The notes under the pieces: generated by a model
Database searches by the model: none
The model's input: the letters and a program-made list of their open reading frames with translations, nothing else
What the model was told of the DNA's origin: nothing
In this document: one piece after another, positions 7,968 through 16,994 of the stretch
How the letters are laid out: each line of letters begins with the position of its first letter
How positions within the stretch are numbered: position 1 is the stretch's first letter
Made by a program: the position numbers and the translations under genes
DNA from: Aquiluna sp.
GTDB taxonomy: Bacteria; Actinomycetota; Actinomycetes; Actinomycetales; Microbacteriaceae
DNA length: 44,553 nt
NCBI GenBank assembly: GCA_028095925.1
Contig: JAOHCW010000010.1
Coordinates: 905-45,457 of the forward strand
Direction: 5' to 3'

Positions 7968-10900
7968 CCCCAGTGGGGCGGCTTATCGTCTCTGAGCCTG
8001 TCATCGTTTGAATCATCACCATCGCCCCAACCCTCTGGACGGTCCTCAGAGGCAGGCTCGTCAAATAGCGGCTCCACACGGCCGTTGAGATCTAGGCCCA
8101 GTTTCATGGCAATCCTGTTTGCCACCTCCTGAGGTTGAGCAAATATCTCGAAAGCGTGAACCCTGGTGTACTGCCAGCCCATTGCTCTCAAGAGACCTGG
8201 TCGCAACCTGAGCTTTTCTTCCCAGCTCTCCCCTGCGAGCGACCAGTCTGCATCAATCACGATCGCACTCTTGCCCCTAGATGCCACAAGCGCAATCCGT
8301 CCGGCGAAGTTTAGGTTCACCTTCAAGCCCAGTTTCTCAAGTCGCTTCGCAAGATCGGAAAGAAGCGGATCAGGATCTCCATCCAGCACGTCTGAGAGGA
8401 AGCTTGGGGCGATAAGGTCCTTGAGCCACTTCTGGTTCTCGGGGAGCGAGCCACCGGCGAAGTCCTCGAAGTTGTAACAGGAGACCACGCTGAGGCGCTT
8501 TCTTGCAGAGACAATTTGATTCACCATCCAACGTCCGGCGCCTGGAGAGTTGAAGTCGCCAAGGGTTCCAGAGATCCGGCCCTCGGGAGTCCTGCCAAAG
8601 CCAACCGAGAAAATCACGCGGTCTGCGAGCCGGTGGGTTAGCTCGCTCATAGTTACCGACTCAAAGCGTTCCCGGCCGTGAGCATCAAAAAACTCAGCTA
8701 TTGCGGGTTGCTCCCTGACAGCCTCAGAGACCCTCTGGTCAATTCGATCGGCGTGAGATTTCGAGGCTGTGACAACCATTAGGGACTCGTCTGGGTGCCA
8801 GCGAGCGTGAGAGATCACCAGTTCAACTACCTTTTCAACCTCCGAGTCCATGGACTCGGTGGCACCTTCAATTGTGGACTCGGCGTTAGCGCCCTCGGTG
8901 ACTTCGAAGTGTTCGAAGTTGTGCTCTCCAAAGAGCTGACCAACGGTTGGCTCCAAAATGATTTCGTCGTCGTAGAAGTTTTGGTTCAGGTAGCGACCCA
9001 ATACCTGGCCATTCATTCGGTAGCTTCGGCTGATTAGCTCGTGTCCAAATCTCGACCCCACCAGCTCATAGACCGACGGCCTATCCGACTCGTGACTGTC
9101 TTGGTTAGCCCTGGCCACAGTGTCAAAGTTCTCTGGGGCTGCAATTGCTGGGTCTCCGAAGGCAATTACCTGATCGGCTTTGGTGAGCGCAAAGATTGTC
9201 TCGGCCGCTCCGGCTGATGCAGCGTCGAGAACTAGCACGGTGTCAAAGCTGTCGCTTGCCGCTAGCTCCCAGATTCGATAGGGAGAAACCATCACGGCCG
9301 GCACCAGCTGCTGCCAAAGGGTGCCTCCCACCATTAGCCCCTCCTTTAGGGTGATACTTCGCTTCCTGAGTTGTTCGCGAAGCTTGTCGGCGGAAGCCGG
9401 CTGCTTTTGAATACCGGCCTTCCAACGCTCAGATAGGGCGACACGGACAGTATTTCCACCCTCAGCGATGACTTTCTGACCTGAAGTCTCAAACGCTTCC
9501 TCGAGCTCTGCCAGGTGCTTGGCGTCGTACTCAAGAATCTCGGGGTTCCGCTGCACAATCGCCTCAAGCGCTGATTGCCACCATGCCAGCTCAAACTCCA
9601 GCTGCACCTGGTGGCTCCCTGGATTCAAGCGAGACAGCTCTTTGGCTAGGTGTCCGAGACCAGCTTCGCTAAGTTCCCTAACGATTGGCTTGCGATCTAG
9701 GTACTGGTCCAGATACTCGGTCTGAGTAGCTAGCTCTTCGAACTTGGAACCAAGCTCGTCGAAACTAAGTCTTGTCAGTAGCGGCCGATCCGGATCAGGA
9801 TCAAGATGCTTGTCCAGAAGCGCGATTACCTCGCTGATGGTCTCAAACTTTGCCTGGGTCTCTGCCAAACCCAAGGGAACGGTCGGCGGCGCCTGATTCT
9901 TGTTGTGTTTTTCCCAGAGCTCGCGCTGCTCCTGGGCATCCTTGAGTGCCTGGTGGAGATTGCCCACCGAGGTCCCGGGCCTAAGGAACTCTTTCGCCAA
10001 CTTCTTGAATCTTCTTCGCTGAGCGCCCGAGAGCTCGGTGCGCTCCGAGCGACCGGCGGTCGCCTTGATCAGATCGTGCAATGGGCGATCGAAGATGCTG
10101 GGTAGGAACTTATCTAGGGTGTAGCGGACACCAAGGAGAAGCCTCAGCTGCTCGGCCCACTGCTCAACACTTTCGCAGGGAGTTAGCTCCAGGTCTGTGA
10201 GATAGCGGTTGATCTGATAGCTGAGAGTCCGCCAGTTCTCTCCGGCGAGCTCTCGAACAGCACTAAGTGCCTTGGCAATTTCCTCTTGGCTTTCAAACCT
10301 TGCTCCGTACCAAGGTGAGCTCTTTGGACCGTATTCAAAGACGCGAGCCTCTTGAGCTTTTGCCAGAAGCTCAGGCGCGGTTGATCGAATGGTTCCAAGT
10401 AGCTCGGGCTTAATCCTGGCGGCATTTACCGGTGGGTTGGCGCCTCCGGCCAGCTTTGCTAGCTCCTCCAGCGCCTCTATCAGTGAGATGCCAAGAACTG
10501 AGTCGCTCGTGGCAACGGCATTGAAGTAGTGCTCGATGGCTGCTTGCGCTTTTCGGTGCTCGGCTTTTGCCTCTAGGAGCACGCCAGGAGTTGCCTTCTC
10601 GTTTCGAGATATGGCTGCCACCACGTCATTCCATGCGTCGTTTGCTCTGATTGCCAGGCCTCCCAGCCCATGGCTGCTGAGTCGCTCGGCAAGTTCATCG
10701 AGGGTCTGCTCCCTTGGAGCAACTACCAGCGTCCTGCGGCCCTCGAGAGCATTGTTAGCAAGCAAATTCACAACCGTCTGAAGGTAGCCACAGCCCGGCA
10801 GGGTTCTAACGGCAAAAGATTCGCCCTGGTGGGCTCTGCGGAGCACAAGCCGCTGCGAAGTATCGGCCTCGGCAACCAAGGTGACGGGAGAATCTGAAAC

Positions 10901-11563
10901 CACAGGAGCCTTGCCCTGGTCCCCAAGAAGCGTTGCAAGGGATCTCAAGTCTTCAGGCAGGTCTAGCTGCGAAAGCCTAATTAGGTCCGGCACGAAGTTA
11001 CCCAGCACAAGCAGCTTCTCAATGTCTGCCTCCGTGCTTTGTAGGTACTGAGAGACAAGTGCCAATGCGCTGACTGGAATTAGGTCTGACTGTCCCGTTG
11101 CAACTGCGATCAGATCTGATTCTTTGAAGTCTGGGCGATGCTGTGCGATTAGCTCGGTGACAGCCGGGTTTAGCACCGGCAGCTCCGAAATTCGCAGCTC
11201 ATAATCATCCCCGCGAACCAATAGGTGTGCCCGCCAGAGCAGGATAGGTAGCTTCGTTTCGTCGATACTCACAAGCCCACCGGCAACAAAGAGAGCCTCG
11301 GCGCCAAAGGTCTGCTCGATGCGCTGGGCTTTCCTCAGGATGCGTTTTGTGGCGCTAAGTGCTCTCGCCAGCGCGACTCCATCACGCACAAGGTTGCCGA
11401 TGGTGGTACTTCGTGCAGAGACCAGCTGGGCAAGACCGCCAGGATGGGCTCTTGCCAGGTCGACCTGACCAAAGCTGGAGGGTTCAAACCTAATGAGTGG
11501 ATTAGTTCCGCCAATGCCTGCAAACTGCTCTTGCCAGAGCTGCAGCTGCTGCGAATGGTCCAC
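7964..11563 (-). CDS. Large SF1-helicase-like protein with C-terminal REase-like domain; ATPase motifs degenerate
   Basis: 1199 residues. The N-terminal part resembles the DUF4011-type region of actinobacterial helicase-like proteins (GGTNPLIRF near residue 18). The position of Walker A (residues 254-263) reads TLPGCGYLQT, lacking the GKS/T. The Walker B position (776-783) reads VLVLDAAS, with Ala where the catalytic Glu is expected. Later SF1 features remain: SRSYRMNGQVLGRYLN (845-860), RVIFSVGFGRTP (982-993) and the motif VI-like NQIVSARKRLSVVS (1015-1028). Residues about 1095-1170 look like the REase_MTES_1575 nuclease-like domain, with IDADW, WEEKLRLRP and GWQYTRVHAFEIF. The GTG start lies 6 nt after TAGGCT. 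A DNA repair or defence role is inference; helicase activity is doubtful. Confidence 0.8.
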   Translation of the reverse strand: MDHSQQLQLWQEQFAGIGGTNPLIRFEPSSFGQVDLARAHPGGLAQLVSARSTTIGNLVRDGVALARALSATKRILRKAQRIEQTFGAEALFVAGGLVSIDETKLPILLWRAHLLVRGDDYELRISELPVLNPAVTELIAQHRPDFKESDLIAVATGQSDLIPVSALALVSQYLQSTEADIEKLLVLGNFVPDLIRLSQLDLPEDLRSLATLLGDQGKAPVVSDSPVTLVAEADTSQRLVLRRAHQGESFAVRTLPGCGYLQTVVNLLANNALEGRRTLVVAPREQTLDELAERLSSHGLGGLAIRANDAWNDVVAAISRNEKATPGVLLEAKAEHRKAQAAIEHYFNAVATSDSVLGISLIEALEELAKLAGGANPPVNAARIKPELLGTIRSTAPELLAKAQEARVFEYGPKSSPWYGARFESQEEIAKALSAVRELAGENWRTLSYQINRYLTDLELTPCESVEQWAEQLRLLLGVRYTLDKFLPSIFDRPLHDLIKATAGRSERTELSGAQRRRFKKLAKEFLRPGTSVGNLHQALKDAQEQRELWEKHNKNQAPPTVPLGLAETQAKFETISEVIALLDKHLDPDPDRPLLTRLSFDELGSKFEELATQTEYLDQYLDRKPIVRELSEAGLGHLAKELSRLNPGSHQVQLEFELAWWQSALEAIVQRNPEILEYDAKHLAELEEAFETSGQKVIAEGGNTVRVALSERWKAGIQKQPASADKLREQLRKRSITLKEGLMVGGTLWQQLVPAVMVSPYRIWELAASDSFDTVLVLDAASAGAAETIFALTKADQVIAFGDPAIAAPENFDTVARANQDSHESDRPSVYELVGSRFGHELISRSYRMNGQVLGRYLNQNFYDDEIILEPTVGQLFGEHNFEHFEVTEGANAESTIEGATESMDSEVEKVVELVISHARWHPDESLMVVTASKSHADRIDQRVSEAVREQPAIAEFFDAHGRERFESVTMSELTHRLADRVIFSVGFGRTPEGRISGTLGDFNSPGAGRWMVNQIVSARKRLSVVSCYNFEDFAGGSLPENQKWLKDLIAPSFLSDVLDGDPDPLLSDLAKRLEKLGLKVNLNFAGRIALVASRGKSAIVIDADWSLAGESWEEKLRLRPGLLRAMGWQYTRVHAFEIFAQPQEVANRIAMKLGLDLNGRVEPLFDEPASEDRPEGWGDGDDSNDDRLRDDKPPHWG

Positions 11564-11569
11564 TGCCCA

Positions 11570-11575
11570 AGCCTA
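11570..11575 (-). promoter_or_regulatory. Candidate leaderless -10 element TAGGCT of the helicase-like gene
   Basis: TAGGCT on the minus strand, 6 nt before the GTG at 11563, with no ribosome site in between. The same hexamer precedes the genes starting at 17776, 19624 and 33076. Confidence 0.5.
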
Positions 11576-11652
11576 AATCTTGATGGTCCCTTCTCCCCTT
11601 AGCCTTGGCCGAGGAGAATCAGATCAAACTCCGCTAATCTAGAACCTCTTTT

Positions 11653-11728
11653 GGCCTCGTAGCTCAGTGGATAGAGCAACGGTTTCCTAAACCGTGTGTC
11701 GGAAGTTCGATTCTTCTCGGGGCCACCA
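11653..11728 (+). tRNA. tRNA-Arg (anticodon CCT), CCA encoded
   Basis: Full cloverleaf. The acceptor stem GGCCTCG pairs with CGGGGCC (one T-G wobble), the D arm contains AGCTCAGTGGATAGAGC, and the anticodon stem ACGGT/ACCGT holds the loop TTCCTAA with CCT at 11686-11688. The T loop is TTCGATT. Discriminator A at 11725 is followed by a genomically encoded CCA (11726-11728). It reads AGG codons. A TAATCT element at about 11634 may be its promoter -10. Confidence 0.96.
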
Positions 11729-11820
11729 GGACACATCAACTAACCGATGGGTTAGGTTTGAGTTGTCCAAGGCTCGCAGTCGTGCCAACTCATCCCCATC
11801 AAATCCGGCACGGAGCCACT

Positions 11821-13353
11821 TTGCTTTTATCAAAAATACGTTCGATTTTTTCCACTTCAGACCCCCGCTACAGGCCAAGACCATCGGTTCGTAAGGCGCT
11901 CACCGACCCCAAGCTGCTTCTTAGAGAGACTCTGGCCGGACTGGTCGTCGCAATCGCCCTCATACCTGAGGCAATCGCCTTCTCCATCCTCGCTGGTGTC
12001 GACCCGAGGGTGGGGCTTTTCGCAAGCTTTGTCATGGCGATCACAACCGCGGTCCTGGGAGGGCGTCCCGCGATGATTTCTGCGGCAACAGGTGCAGTTG
12101 CTCTCGTAATCGCCCCGGTAGCCAGGGACTACGGCATTGACTACTTCTTGGCGACCGTAATTCTCGCGGGTGTTTTCCAGGTTGTGCTGGGTGTTGCCGG
12201 AGCTGCGAAGTTGATGAGGTTTATCCCTCGCAGCGTGATGATTGGGTTTGTAAACTCGCTGGCAATTTTGATCTTCATGGCTCAGCTTCCACACCTAATT
12301 GATGTGCCGTTCGCGGTTTACCCGCTGGTAGCACTAGGGCTGGTGGTGATGGTTGTACTTCCCCGATTCACCAAAGTGATACCTGCTCCGCTGGTAGCCA
12401 TCGTGCTAGTAATGGGAACAGTTGTTGTCACGGGGTTGAATGTGCCGACCGTTGGCGACGAGGGTGAACTGCCCCAATCCCTGCCGGAATTGCTGACTCC
12501 GAACGTTCCACTCACTATGGAGACATTCAATATAATCGCTCCCTTTGCTCTCGCGATGGCCTTGGTGGGGCTCTTAGAGTCACTTCTGACGGCAAAATTG
12601 GTTGATGAGATCACTGACACTCATTCCCAGAAAACCCGTGAGTCACTAGCTCAAGGTGTCGGCAATATCATCAGTGGTTTCTTCGGTGGCATGGGCGGTT
12701 GCGCAATGATTGGCCAGACGATGATCAACGTCAAGGCCAGCGGTGCTAGGACAAGAATCTCAACCTTTCTTGCCGGTGTCTTTTTGCTGGTTTTAGTTGT
12801 CTCACTGGGCGACTTTGTCCAAGCAATCCCAATGGCCGCGCTTGTCGCGGTGATGATCATGGTCAGCGTCGGCACCTTCAACTTTCACTCAGTTGCGCCG
12901 GCGACTCTGAAGCGCATGCCTAAGAGCGAGACCGTTGTTATGTTCGCAACAGCCGCCGTGGTGGTTTGGACACACAACCTTGCAATTGGAGTAATCGCAG
13001 GAGTTGTCGTTGCAATGGTTGCCTTCGCAAGGCGAGTGGCTCACTTCGCTAACGTAAAGCGCTCGGTGGGTGGAGACGATGAAATTCAGGCAGCCCTCTA
13101 CACAGTAGAGGGAGAGCTCTTTTTCGCCAGCAGCAACGATCTAACTACCCTGTTTGAATACACAGACGATCCTCACTATGTCGTCATCGACGTGTCTGCC
13201 TCACATATCTGGGATGCATCCACCGTTGCAGCGCTCGATTCGATAGTTACGAAGTACGAGTCGCTTGGTAAAGAGGTCTACATAAAGGGCATGAACGAGG
13301 CCAGCGAAACTCTACACACCAGGCTTGCTGGAAACTTTGGCGGAGATATCTAG
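11821..13353 (+). CDS. SulP family anion transporter with C-terminal STAS domain
   Basis: Inner-membrane transporter of the SLC26/SulP superfamily; members carry sulfate, bicarbonate or other anions, and the substrate cannot be fixed here. The hallmark [17 protein letters not shown] lies near the N-terminus, followed by [13 protein letters not shown] and about ten to twelve hydrophobic helices. The last 110 residues form a STAS domain ([17 protein letters not shown], then [20 protein letters not shown]). The frame is open from 11758, but the TTG at 11821 has a GGAG ribosome site 5 nt upstream, so I use that (510 aa). The start remains the weakest part. Its stop shares a 4-nt overlap with the convergent HNH gene. 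Confidence 0.9.
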   Translation: MLLSKIRSIFSTSDPRYRPRPSVRKALTDPKLLLRETLAGLVVAIALIPEAIAFSILAGVDPRVGLFASFVMAITTAVLGGRPAMISAATGAVALVIAPVARDYGIDYFLATVILAGVFQVVLGVAGAAKLMRFIPRSVMIGFVNSLAILIFMAQLPHLIDVPFAVYPLVALGLVVMVVLPRFTKVIPAPLVAIVLVMGTVVVTGLNVPTVGDEGELPQSLPELLTPNVPLTMETFNIIAPFALAMALVGLLESLLTAKLVDEITDTHSQKTRESLAQGVGNIISGFFGGMGGCAMIGQTMINVKASGARTRISTFLAGVFLLVLVVSLGDFVQAIPMAALVAVMIMVSVGTFNFHSVAPATLKRMPKSETVVMFATAAVVVWTHNLAIGVIAGVVVAMVAFARRVAHFANVKRSVGGDDEIQAALYTVEGELFFASSNDLTTLFEYTDDPHYVVIDVSASHIWDASTVAALDSIVTKYESLGKEVYIKGMNEASETLHTRLAGNFGGDI

Positions 13354-13859
13354 GCTGCTTGCTGATGCTGCAGAGCCAAAAACTCTTGCCACTGTGGCAT
13401 CGGCTTCTCAGCTCCCCGCACACTCCAAACCAGACCGGTTGGCATCTTTGGGGTGACCCTAAGCTCCCAGCCCATCTCCTGAGGGGTCTTGTCGCTCTTG
13501 GCGTTATTGCACCTCAGGCAGCAGGCGACTAGGTTCTCCCAGCTGTCCTGACCGCCACGCGACTTTGGAATCACGTGATCGATGGTGTTCGCACTCTTGC
13601 CGCAGTAGCCGCAGCGGTGGGCATCTCTGCGCAGCACGCCTCTTCTGGAGACTGGCACCCTGCGGGAGTTGGGAATACGAACATAGCGCTGGAGCAGAAT
13701 TACCGCCGGCATGTCAAACTCCTGCTTTGCGCTGCGCACAACCTCACCACCAATCCCGGCAAGCACGGTTGCTTTTTGGTTGAGCACTAAGACCAGTGCT
13801 CTCTTGAAGGAAACGACCGCTAGCGGTTCGTAGCCTGCATTCAGTACGAGTGTGCGCAA
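13350..13859 (-). CDS. HNH endonuclease family protein
   Basis: 169-residue protein of the widespread actinobacterial HNH group. N-terminal MRTLVLNAGYEPLAVVSFKRA is diagnostic for this family. The zinc and catalytic parts are CGYC (residues 83-86), the IDHVIPKSRGG core with the DH pair at 94-95, and CLRCNNAKSDKTP, which gives the terminal N/H and second Cys pair. It is a predicted metal-dependent nuclease; the natural substrate is unknown, and it is found as a core gene rather than in a restriction cassette. TTG start with AGGAG at 13866-13870 and 6-nt spacing. Confidence 0.92.
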   Translation of the reverse strand: MRTLVLNAGYEPLAVVSFKRALVLVLNQKATVLAGIGGEVVRSAKQEFDMPAVILLQRYVRIPNSRRVPVSRRGVLRRDAHRCGYCGKSANTIDHVIPKSRGGQDSWENLVACCLRCNNAKSDKTPQEMGWELRVTPKMPTGLVWSVRGAEKPMPQWQEFLALQHQQAA

Positions 13860-14133
13860 GATGTTCTCCTATCGAATTCGCCCACACGGCTTGTGAGTAT
13901 TCGTTACTGACTCCGGAAACAAAAAACGCGCCGCAAAAATGCGACGCGCAGGTTTTTCCGGCATGGTTATGCAGGGGTGTTGGTGGAGATGGATCCAGTT
14001 GCCATGCCTGGATTGCATGTCTAGTGGCACTTCACTGCCCCTTCCCAGCTAAGTCAATACTTGCAAAGAAGATTAAGTCTGCGAGGGGAAATCACGCGTT
14101 AGAAACGCTGAAGCTTTGAGTGAACTTTTGGGA
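13860..14133. other. 274-nt intergenic region, the longest gene-free stretch in the window
   Basis: Lies between the nlpC stop and the hnh start, both on the minus strand. It holds the terminator at about 13926-13950 and, on its upstream side, several inverted repeats when read on the minus strand (for example ATCCAG/CTGGAT and GGCATGG/CCATGCC). No convincing protein gene or known RNA family is recognised. A small RNA or a long structured 3' UTR is possible. Confidence 0.35.
13926..13950 (-). terminator. Intrinsic terminator downstream of the NlpC/P60 gene
   Basis: A 9-bp GC-rich stem (13927-13935 with 13940-13948) and a 4-nt loop. On the minus strand every position pairs, one as G-U, and a run of six T follows. 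On the plus strand one position is a C-A mismatch and a five-T run follows the stem, so termination on the minus strand is favoured. It is the strongest hairpin-plus-T-tract in the window. Confidence 0.8.
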
Positions 14134-14865
14134 TCAGTTTTGGATGTCCGCGAGGCGAACGATGTGGAATCTATCGGTGAAGATTGGTGCCAGCTTCACG
14201 CGGTCTCCCGGCTGAGGCGCGTGGTAGAAGTTACCGTTACCGGCGTAGACCCCGTTGTGGCTGTAGTCATTGAAGACCACGATGTCTCCGGGAACGGCCT
14301 CCTCGATAGGAACCCGCTCTGCGTATCTAGCCTGCTGATAGACGCTGTGCGGAAGCTCGATTCCAAACTGTGCGTAGACAAAAAGCACAAGGCCAGAGCA
14401 GTCAATACCGTTGGGGGTTTGACCACCAAAGACATATGGCGTTCCAACAACCTCGGCGGTTGCCTTCATGATGTTGGCGCTAGTGATTTCGGTGAATCTA
14501 GGTTCTGCTAAGTAGTCGGCAGCCAAAGGGCCACGGTAGCGCTGAGAAGATCGCTTGACCTCAAACTCCGATGCGTCAGCTGGTTGGTACTCGCCTCTGG
14601 TAAAAGAAACCGCCCTCACCGTTGCGACTGATAGTCCTTGGGATGGGGCGGAGAGCTGAACCATTTCGTTAGAGGTAGTTAGGCCAGAGACGGCAGTTGC
14701 CTCAGGGGAAAACCCATAGGAGGGCAAAGCAAAAGTTGCCATCAGGCCGGTGGCCGATGCCATGGTCCAGAATGAGCGCATACCGCGGCTAGCGGCAACC
14801 ATTTTCTTGGCCCGCTCTGCTTTTCTTAGCTCTTTGCGCGATGGCCTGGCATCAGCTGAACTCAA
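14134..14865 (-). CDS. NlpC/P60 family cell-wall endopeptidase
   Basis: Secreted peptidoglycan hydrolase cleaving stem peptides. The N-terminus is strongly basic for about 30 residues and then shows a hydrophobic stretch (about 33-50, ending near ALPSYGFS) as an export signal. The NlpC/P60 domain occupies roughly residues 128-243, with catalytic Cys156 in GIDCSGLV, His203 in YSHNGVYAG and a third polar position at His215 in FYHAPQPGD. There is a TTG start with strong GGAGGA at 6-nt spacing. It follows the DtxR gene by 48 nt on the same strand. The strong terminator near 13926 probably ends its transcript. Confidence 0.92.
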   Translation of the reverse strand: MSSADARPSRKELRKAERAKKMVAASRGMRSFWTMASATGLMATFALPSYGFSPEATAVSGLTTSNEMVQLSAPSQGLSVATVRAVSFTRGEYQPADASEFEVKRSSQRYRGPLAADYLAEPRFTEITSANIMKATAEVVGTPYVFGGQTPNGIDCSGLVLFVYAQFGIELPHSVYQQARYAERVPIEEAVPGDIVVFNDYSHNGVYAGNGNFYHAPQPGDRVKLAPIFTDRFHIVRLADIQN

Positions 14866-14913
14866 AAGGAATCCTCCGAGAAGTCTTTGGAACTTCTAAC
14901 TCGCCAAGTATAA

Positions 14914-15597
14914 CTAGTTAGCCATCTGTTCACACAAAAACAGGTGCTGCCCAATCGAGTCATCAATCAGCAGACCCTCTTGATAGCCCGATGCGGTTAG
15001 CAACTTCTCACCCGACTGGATTGTCAAAATAGTAGAGGCCTTTGGCACCAGGCCCAACTGCCGAAGCTGAGTAAGGAAGCTGGTGTCTAGCTGCAGTGGC
15101 TCGCCAATCCTGCAAAGCTCATATTCGCCTCCAGCTAGTTCACTAAGTGGCTGACAGCTTTTTACCTCTGGAGAGGGAAGCCCCAATAGCTCAAGTCCCG
15201 GTATTGGCATCCCAAATGGTGAGTGAGTGGGGTTATTGAGAAGCTCAATGAGCCTTCGCTCGACGGCCTCGCTCATCACGTGCTCCCAGCGACAGGCTTC
15301 GTCATGGACGCTCTCCCAGTCAAGGCCAATCACCTCGACCAGTAATAGCTCAGCTAGCCGATGTTTACGCATCACCTCAACTGCCGTCAGCCTGCCCTCG
15401 TCGGTGAAGAGAAGCTTGCGATCTTCCTCAACCCGAAGCAGCCCATCGCGCTCCATGCGGGCAACGGTCTGGGAGACGGTAGGGCCGGAGTGGTCCAGTC
15501 GCTCTGCAATCCGGGCACGCATGGGCGTGATGCCCTCCTCCTCAAGCTCCAAAATCGCCTTGAGGTACATCTCCGTGGTGTCTATTAGGTCAGTCAT
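14914..15597 (-). CDS. DtxR/IdeR-family metal-dependent transcriptional repressor
   Basis: Iron- or manganese-activated DNA-binding repressor. The winged-helix domain begins LIDTTEMYLKAILELEEEG and contains the recognition helix region SGPTVSQTVARMERDGLL, nearly identical in pattern to IdeR/DtxR. The dimerization and metal-binding region (VHDEACRWEHVMSEAVERRL, residues about 97-116) keeps the Cys/Glu/His ligands CxxxEH. A C-terminal FeoA/SH3-like domain occupies about residues 145-227. AGGAAAA ribosome site before ATG. Divergent from serC with a 57-nt shared control region. IdeR versus MntR specificity cannot be settled, but the sequence is closer to IdeR. Confidence 0.92.
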   Translation of the reverse strand: MTDLIDTTEMYLKAILELEEEGITPMRARIAERLDHSGPTVSQTVARMERDGLLRVEEDRKLLFTDEGRLTAVEVMRKHRLAELLLVEVIGLDWESVHDEACRWEHVMSEAVERRLIELLNNPTHSPFGMPIPGLELLGLPSPEVKSCQPLSELAGGEYELCRIGEPLQLDTSFLTQLRQLGLVPKASTILTIQSGEKLLTASGYQEGLLIDDSIGQHLFLCEQMAN

Positions 15598-15641
15598 TTA
15601 TTTTCCTGTGGCTATGCAAGAAGACTAATAAAGCCGGAGGC

Positions 15642-15647
15642 TAAACT
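15642..15647 (+). promoter_or_regulatory. Candidate leaderless -10 element of serC
   Basis: TAAACT followed by 7 nt and the ATG at 15655. A GGAGG lies further upstream, but 14-15 nt from the start, which is too far for a normal ribosome site. Confidence 0.5.
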
Positions 15648-15654
15648 TACCGCC

Positions 15655-16770
15655 ATGGCCCAGATTGTGATTCCCGAAAACCTCAAGCCCAAGGACGGCA
15701 GGTTCGGTTGCGGGCCATCAAAGATGCGCCCCGAGCAGATCACAAGCTTTGTGCAGTTCGCGCAGGAGCACATGGGAACTTCGCACCGCCAAATGCCAAT
15801 CAGGAATCTGGTCGGCGAACTGAAGCAGGGGCTAAGTGAGCTATTCAGGGCTCCTGCGGGCTACGAGGTGATTCTGGGTAATGGTGGTGCCTCAGCGTTT
15901 TGGGATGCCGCAACTTTTTCTCTCGCAACGCGCAAAGGGCAGACCCTTGTGCACGGAGAGTTCGGCAGCAAGTTTGCCAAGATCCTCGGTGCACCATGGC
16001 TTGCAAGTCCGAGCGTAATCTCCGCAGAACCGGGCACCCGAGGTGAATTGGTAGCTGAGGCAGGTGTTGACATCTACGCCTACCCTCACAACGAGACCTC
16101 GGCGGGAGTTGTCACAAGCGTCAAGAGAGTATCCGGAGCTGACGGTGACGCTCTCATGCTCACCGATGCCACCAGTGCCGCGGGCGGTATCGACTTCGAA
16201 CTCAGTGAGAGCGATGCCTACTACTTCGCACCTCAAAAGAACTTTGCCTCAGACGGTGGCCTCTGGATAGCGATGGTCTCCCCTAAGGCAATCGAGCGCA
16301 TCGAGAGCGTTGCAGCATCGGATCGCTACATCCCCAACATTCTCAGTCTCAAGCTTGCCCTGGATAACTCACGTGATAACTACACGCTGAACACTCCCGC
16401 CCTAGCCACCGTCTTCTTTATGAACGAGCAGGTGAAGTGGATAAACCAAAACGGCGGACTGAGATGGGCGGATGCGAGAACCAAGCAAAGTTCCAAGCTG
16501 CTTTTTGATTGGGCGGAGCGTACCGAGGTCACGCACGCCTTTGTAGAGAATCCCGAGCACCGCTCTCAGGTAGTCGCAACTATCAACTTCGCCGACCACA
16601 TCGACGCGCTTGAACTGGCCCAGATACTTCGCGAAAACGGAATCGTCGACACCGAGCCGTATCGAAAGCTTGGAAAGAATCAGCTCAGGATTGCAACGTT
16701 TGTTTCTATCGAGCCTTCAGACATTGAAGCTCTAATCGATTGCATCGACTACGTTCTGGGGCGAATGTGA
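15655..16770 (+). CDS. serC: Phosphoserine aminotransferase SerC
   Basis: PLP-dependent class V aminotransferase that converts 3-phosphohydroxypyruvate and glutamate to phosphoserine in serine biosynthesis. The actinobacterial form is recognised by MAQIVIPENLKPKDGRFGCGPSK at the start. The PLP lysine is K195 in YFAPQKNFASDGG, and TDATSAAGG supplies the cofactor aspartate. 371 residues is the normal length. It overlaps the DUF2530 gene by 4 nt (ATGTGA), so translation of the two is probably coupled. Confidence 0.96.
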   Translation: MAQIVIPENLKPKDGRFGCGPSKMRPEQITSFVQFAQEHMGTSHRQMPIRNLVGELKQGLSELFRAPAGYEVILGNGGASAFWDAATFSLATRKGQTLVHGEFGSKFAKILGAPWLASPSVISAEPGTRGELVAEAGVDIYAYPHNETSAGVVTSVKRVSGADGDALMLTDATSAAGGIDFELSESDAYYFAPQKNFASDGGLWIAMVSPKAIERIESVAASDRYIPNILSLKLALDNSRDNYTLNTPALATVFFMNEQVKWINQNGGLRWADARTKQSSKLLFDWAERTEVTHAFVENPEHRSQVVATINFADHIDALELAQILRENGIVDTEPYRKLGKNQLRIATFVSIEPSDIEALIDCIDYVLGRM

Positions 16771-16994
16771 AGTTATTTGTCCGTCACGTTGAGCGCAAGC
16801 CCGATCCAGAGCCGGTGAAGGTCAATCAGAAGCTAGTTGTCTTCGTCGGCACCGGCGTCTGGGTCATTGTCCTCATTGTTCTGCTCGCGTTTTACCAGTC
16901 GCTTGCGGACACGGGTCTTCTTTGGTGGCTCCACACCGCCATCGTTGGAATTCTGCTCGGTGGCGTCGCCTACCTCATGGTCAGAAACAACTGA
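16767..16994 (+). CDS. DUF2530 family small membrane protein
   Basis: 75-residue protein with a short cytoplasmic head (KLFVRHVERKPDPEPVKVNQ), then two hydrophobic helices (about residues 25-45 and 52-72), matching the actinobacterial DUF2530 pattern (proline-rich lead, GTGVWV, WWLHTAIVGILLG). The real start is the GTG at 16767 overlapping the serC stop; the frame is open further upstream but inside serC. Its last 162 nt are also read on the other strand by the DUF3027 gene. Function unknown. Confidence 0.85.
   Translation: MKLFVRHVERKPDPEPVKVNQKLVVFVGTGVWVIVLIVLLAFYQSLADTGLLWWLHTAIVGILLGGVAYLMVRNN

Noticed and set aside
11758-11820. Upstream extension of the SulP frame
   Set aside because: No homology-like sequence and no ribosome site at 11758, whereas TTG 11821 has GGAG at 5 nt.
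13869-14018. 49-residue minus-strand ORF upstream of hnh
   Set aside because: It runs through the terminator hairpin, has no ribosome site and a His/Arg-rich composition unlike its neighbours.
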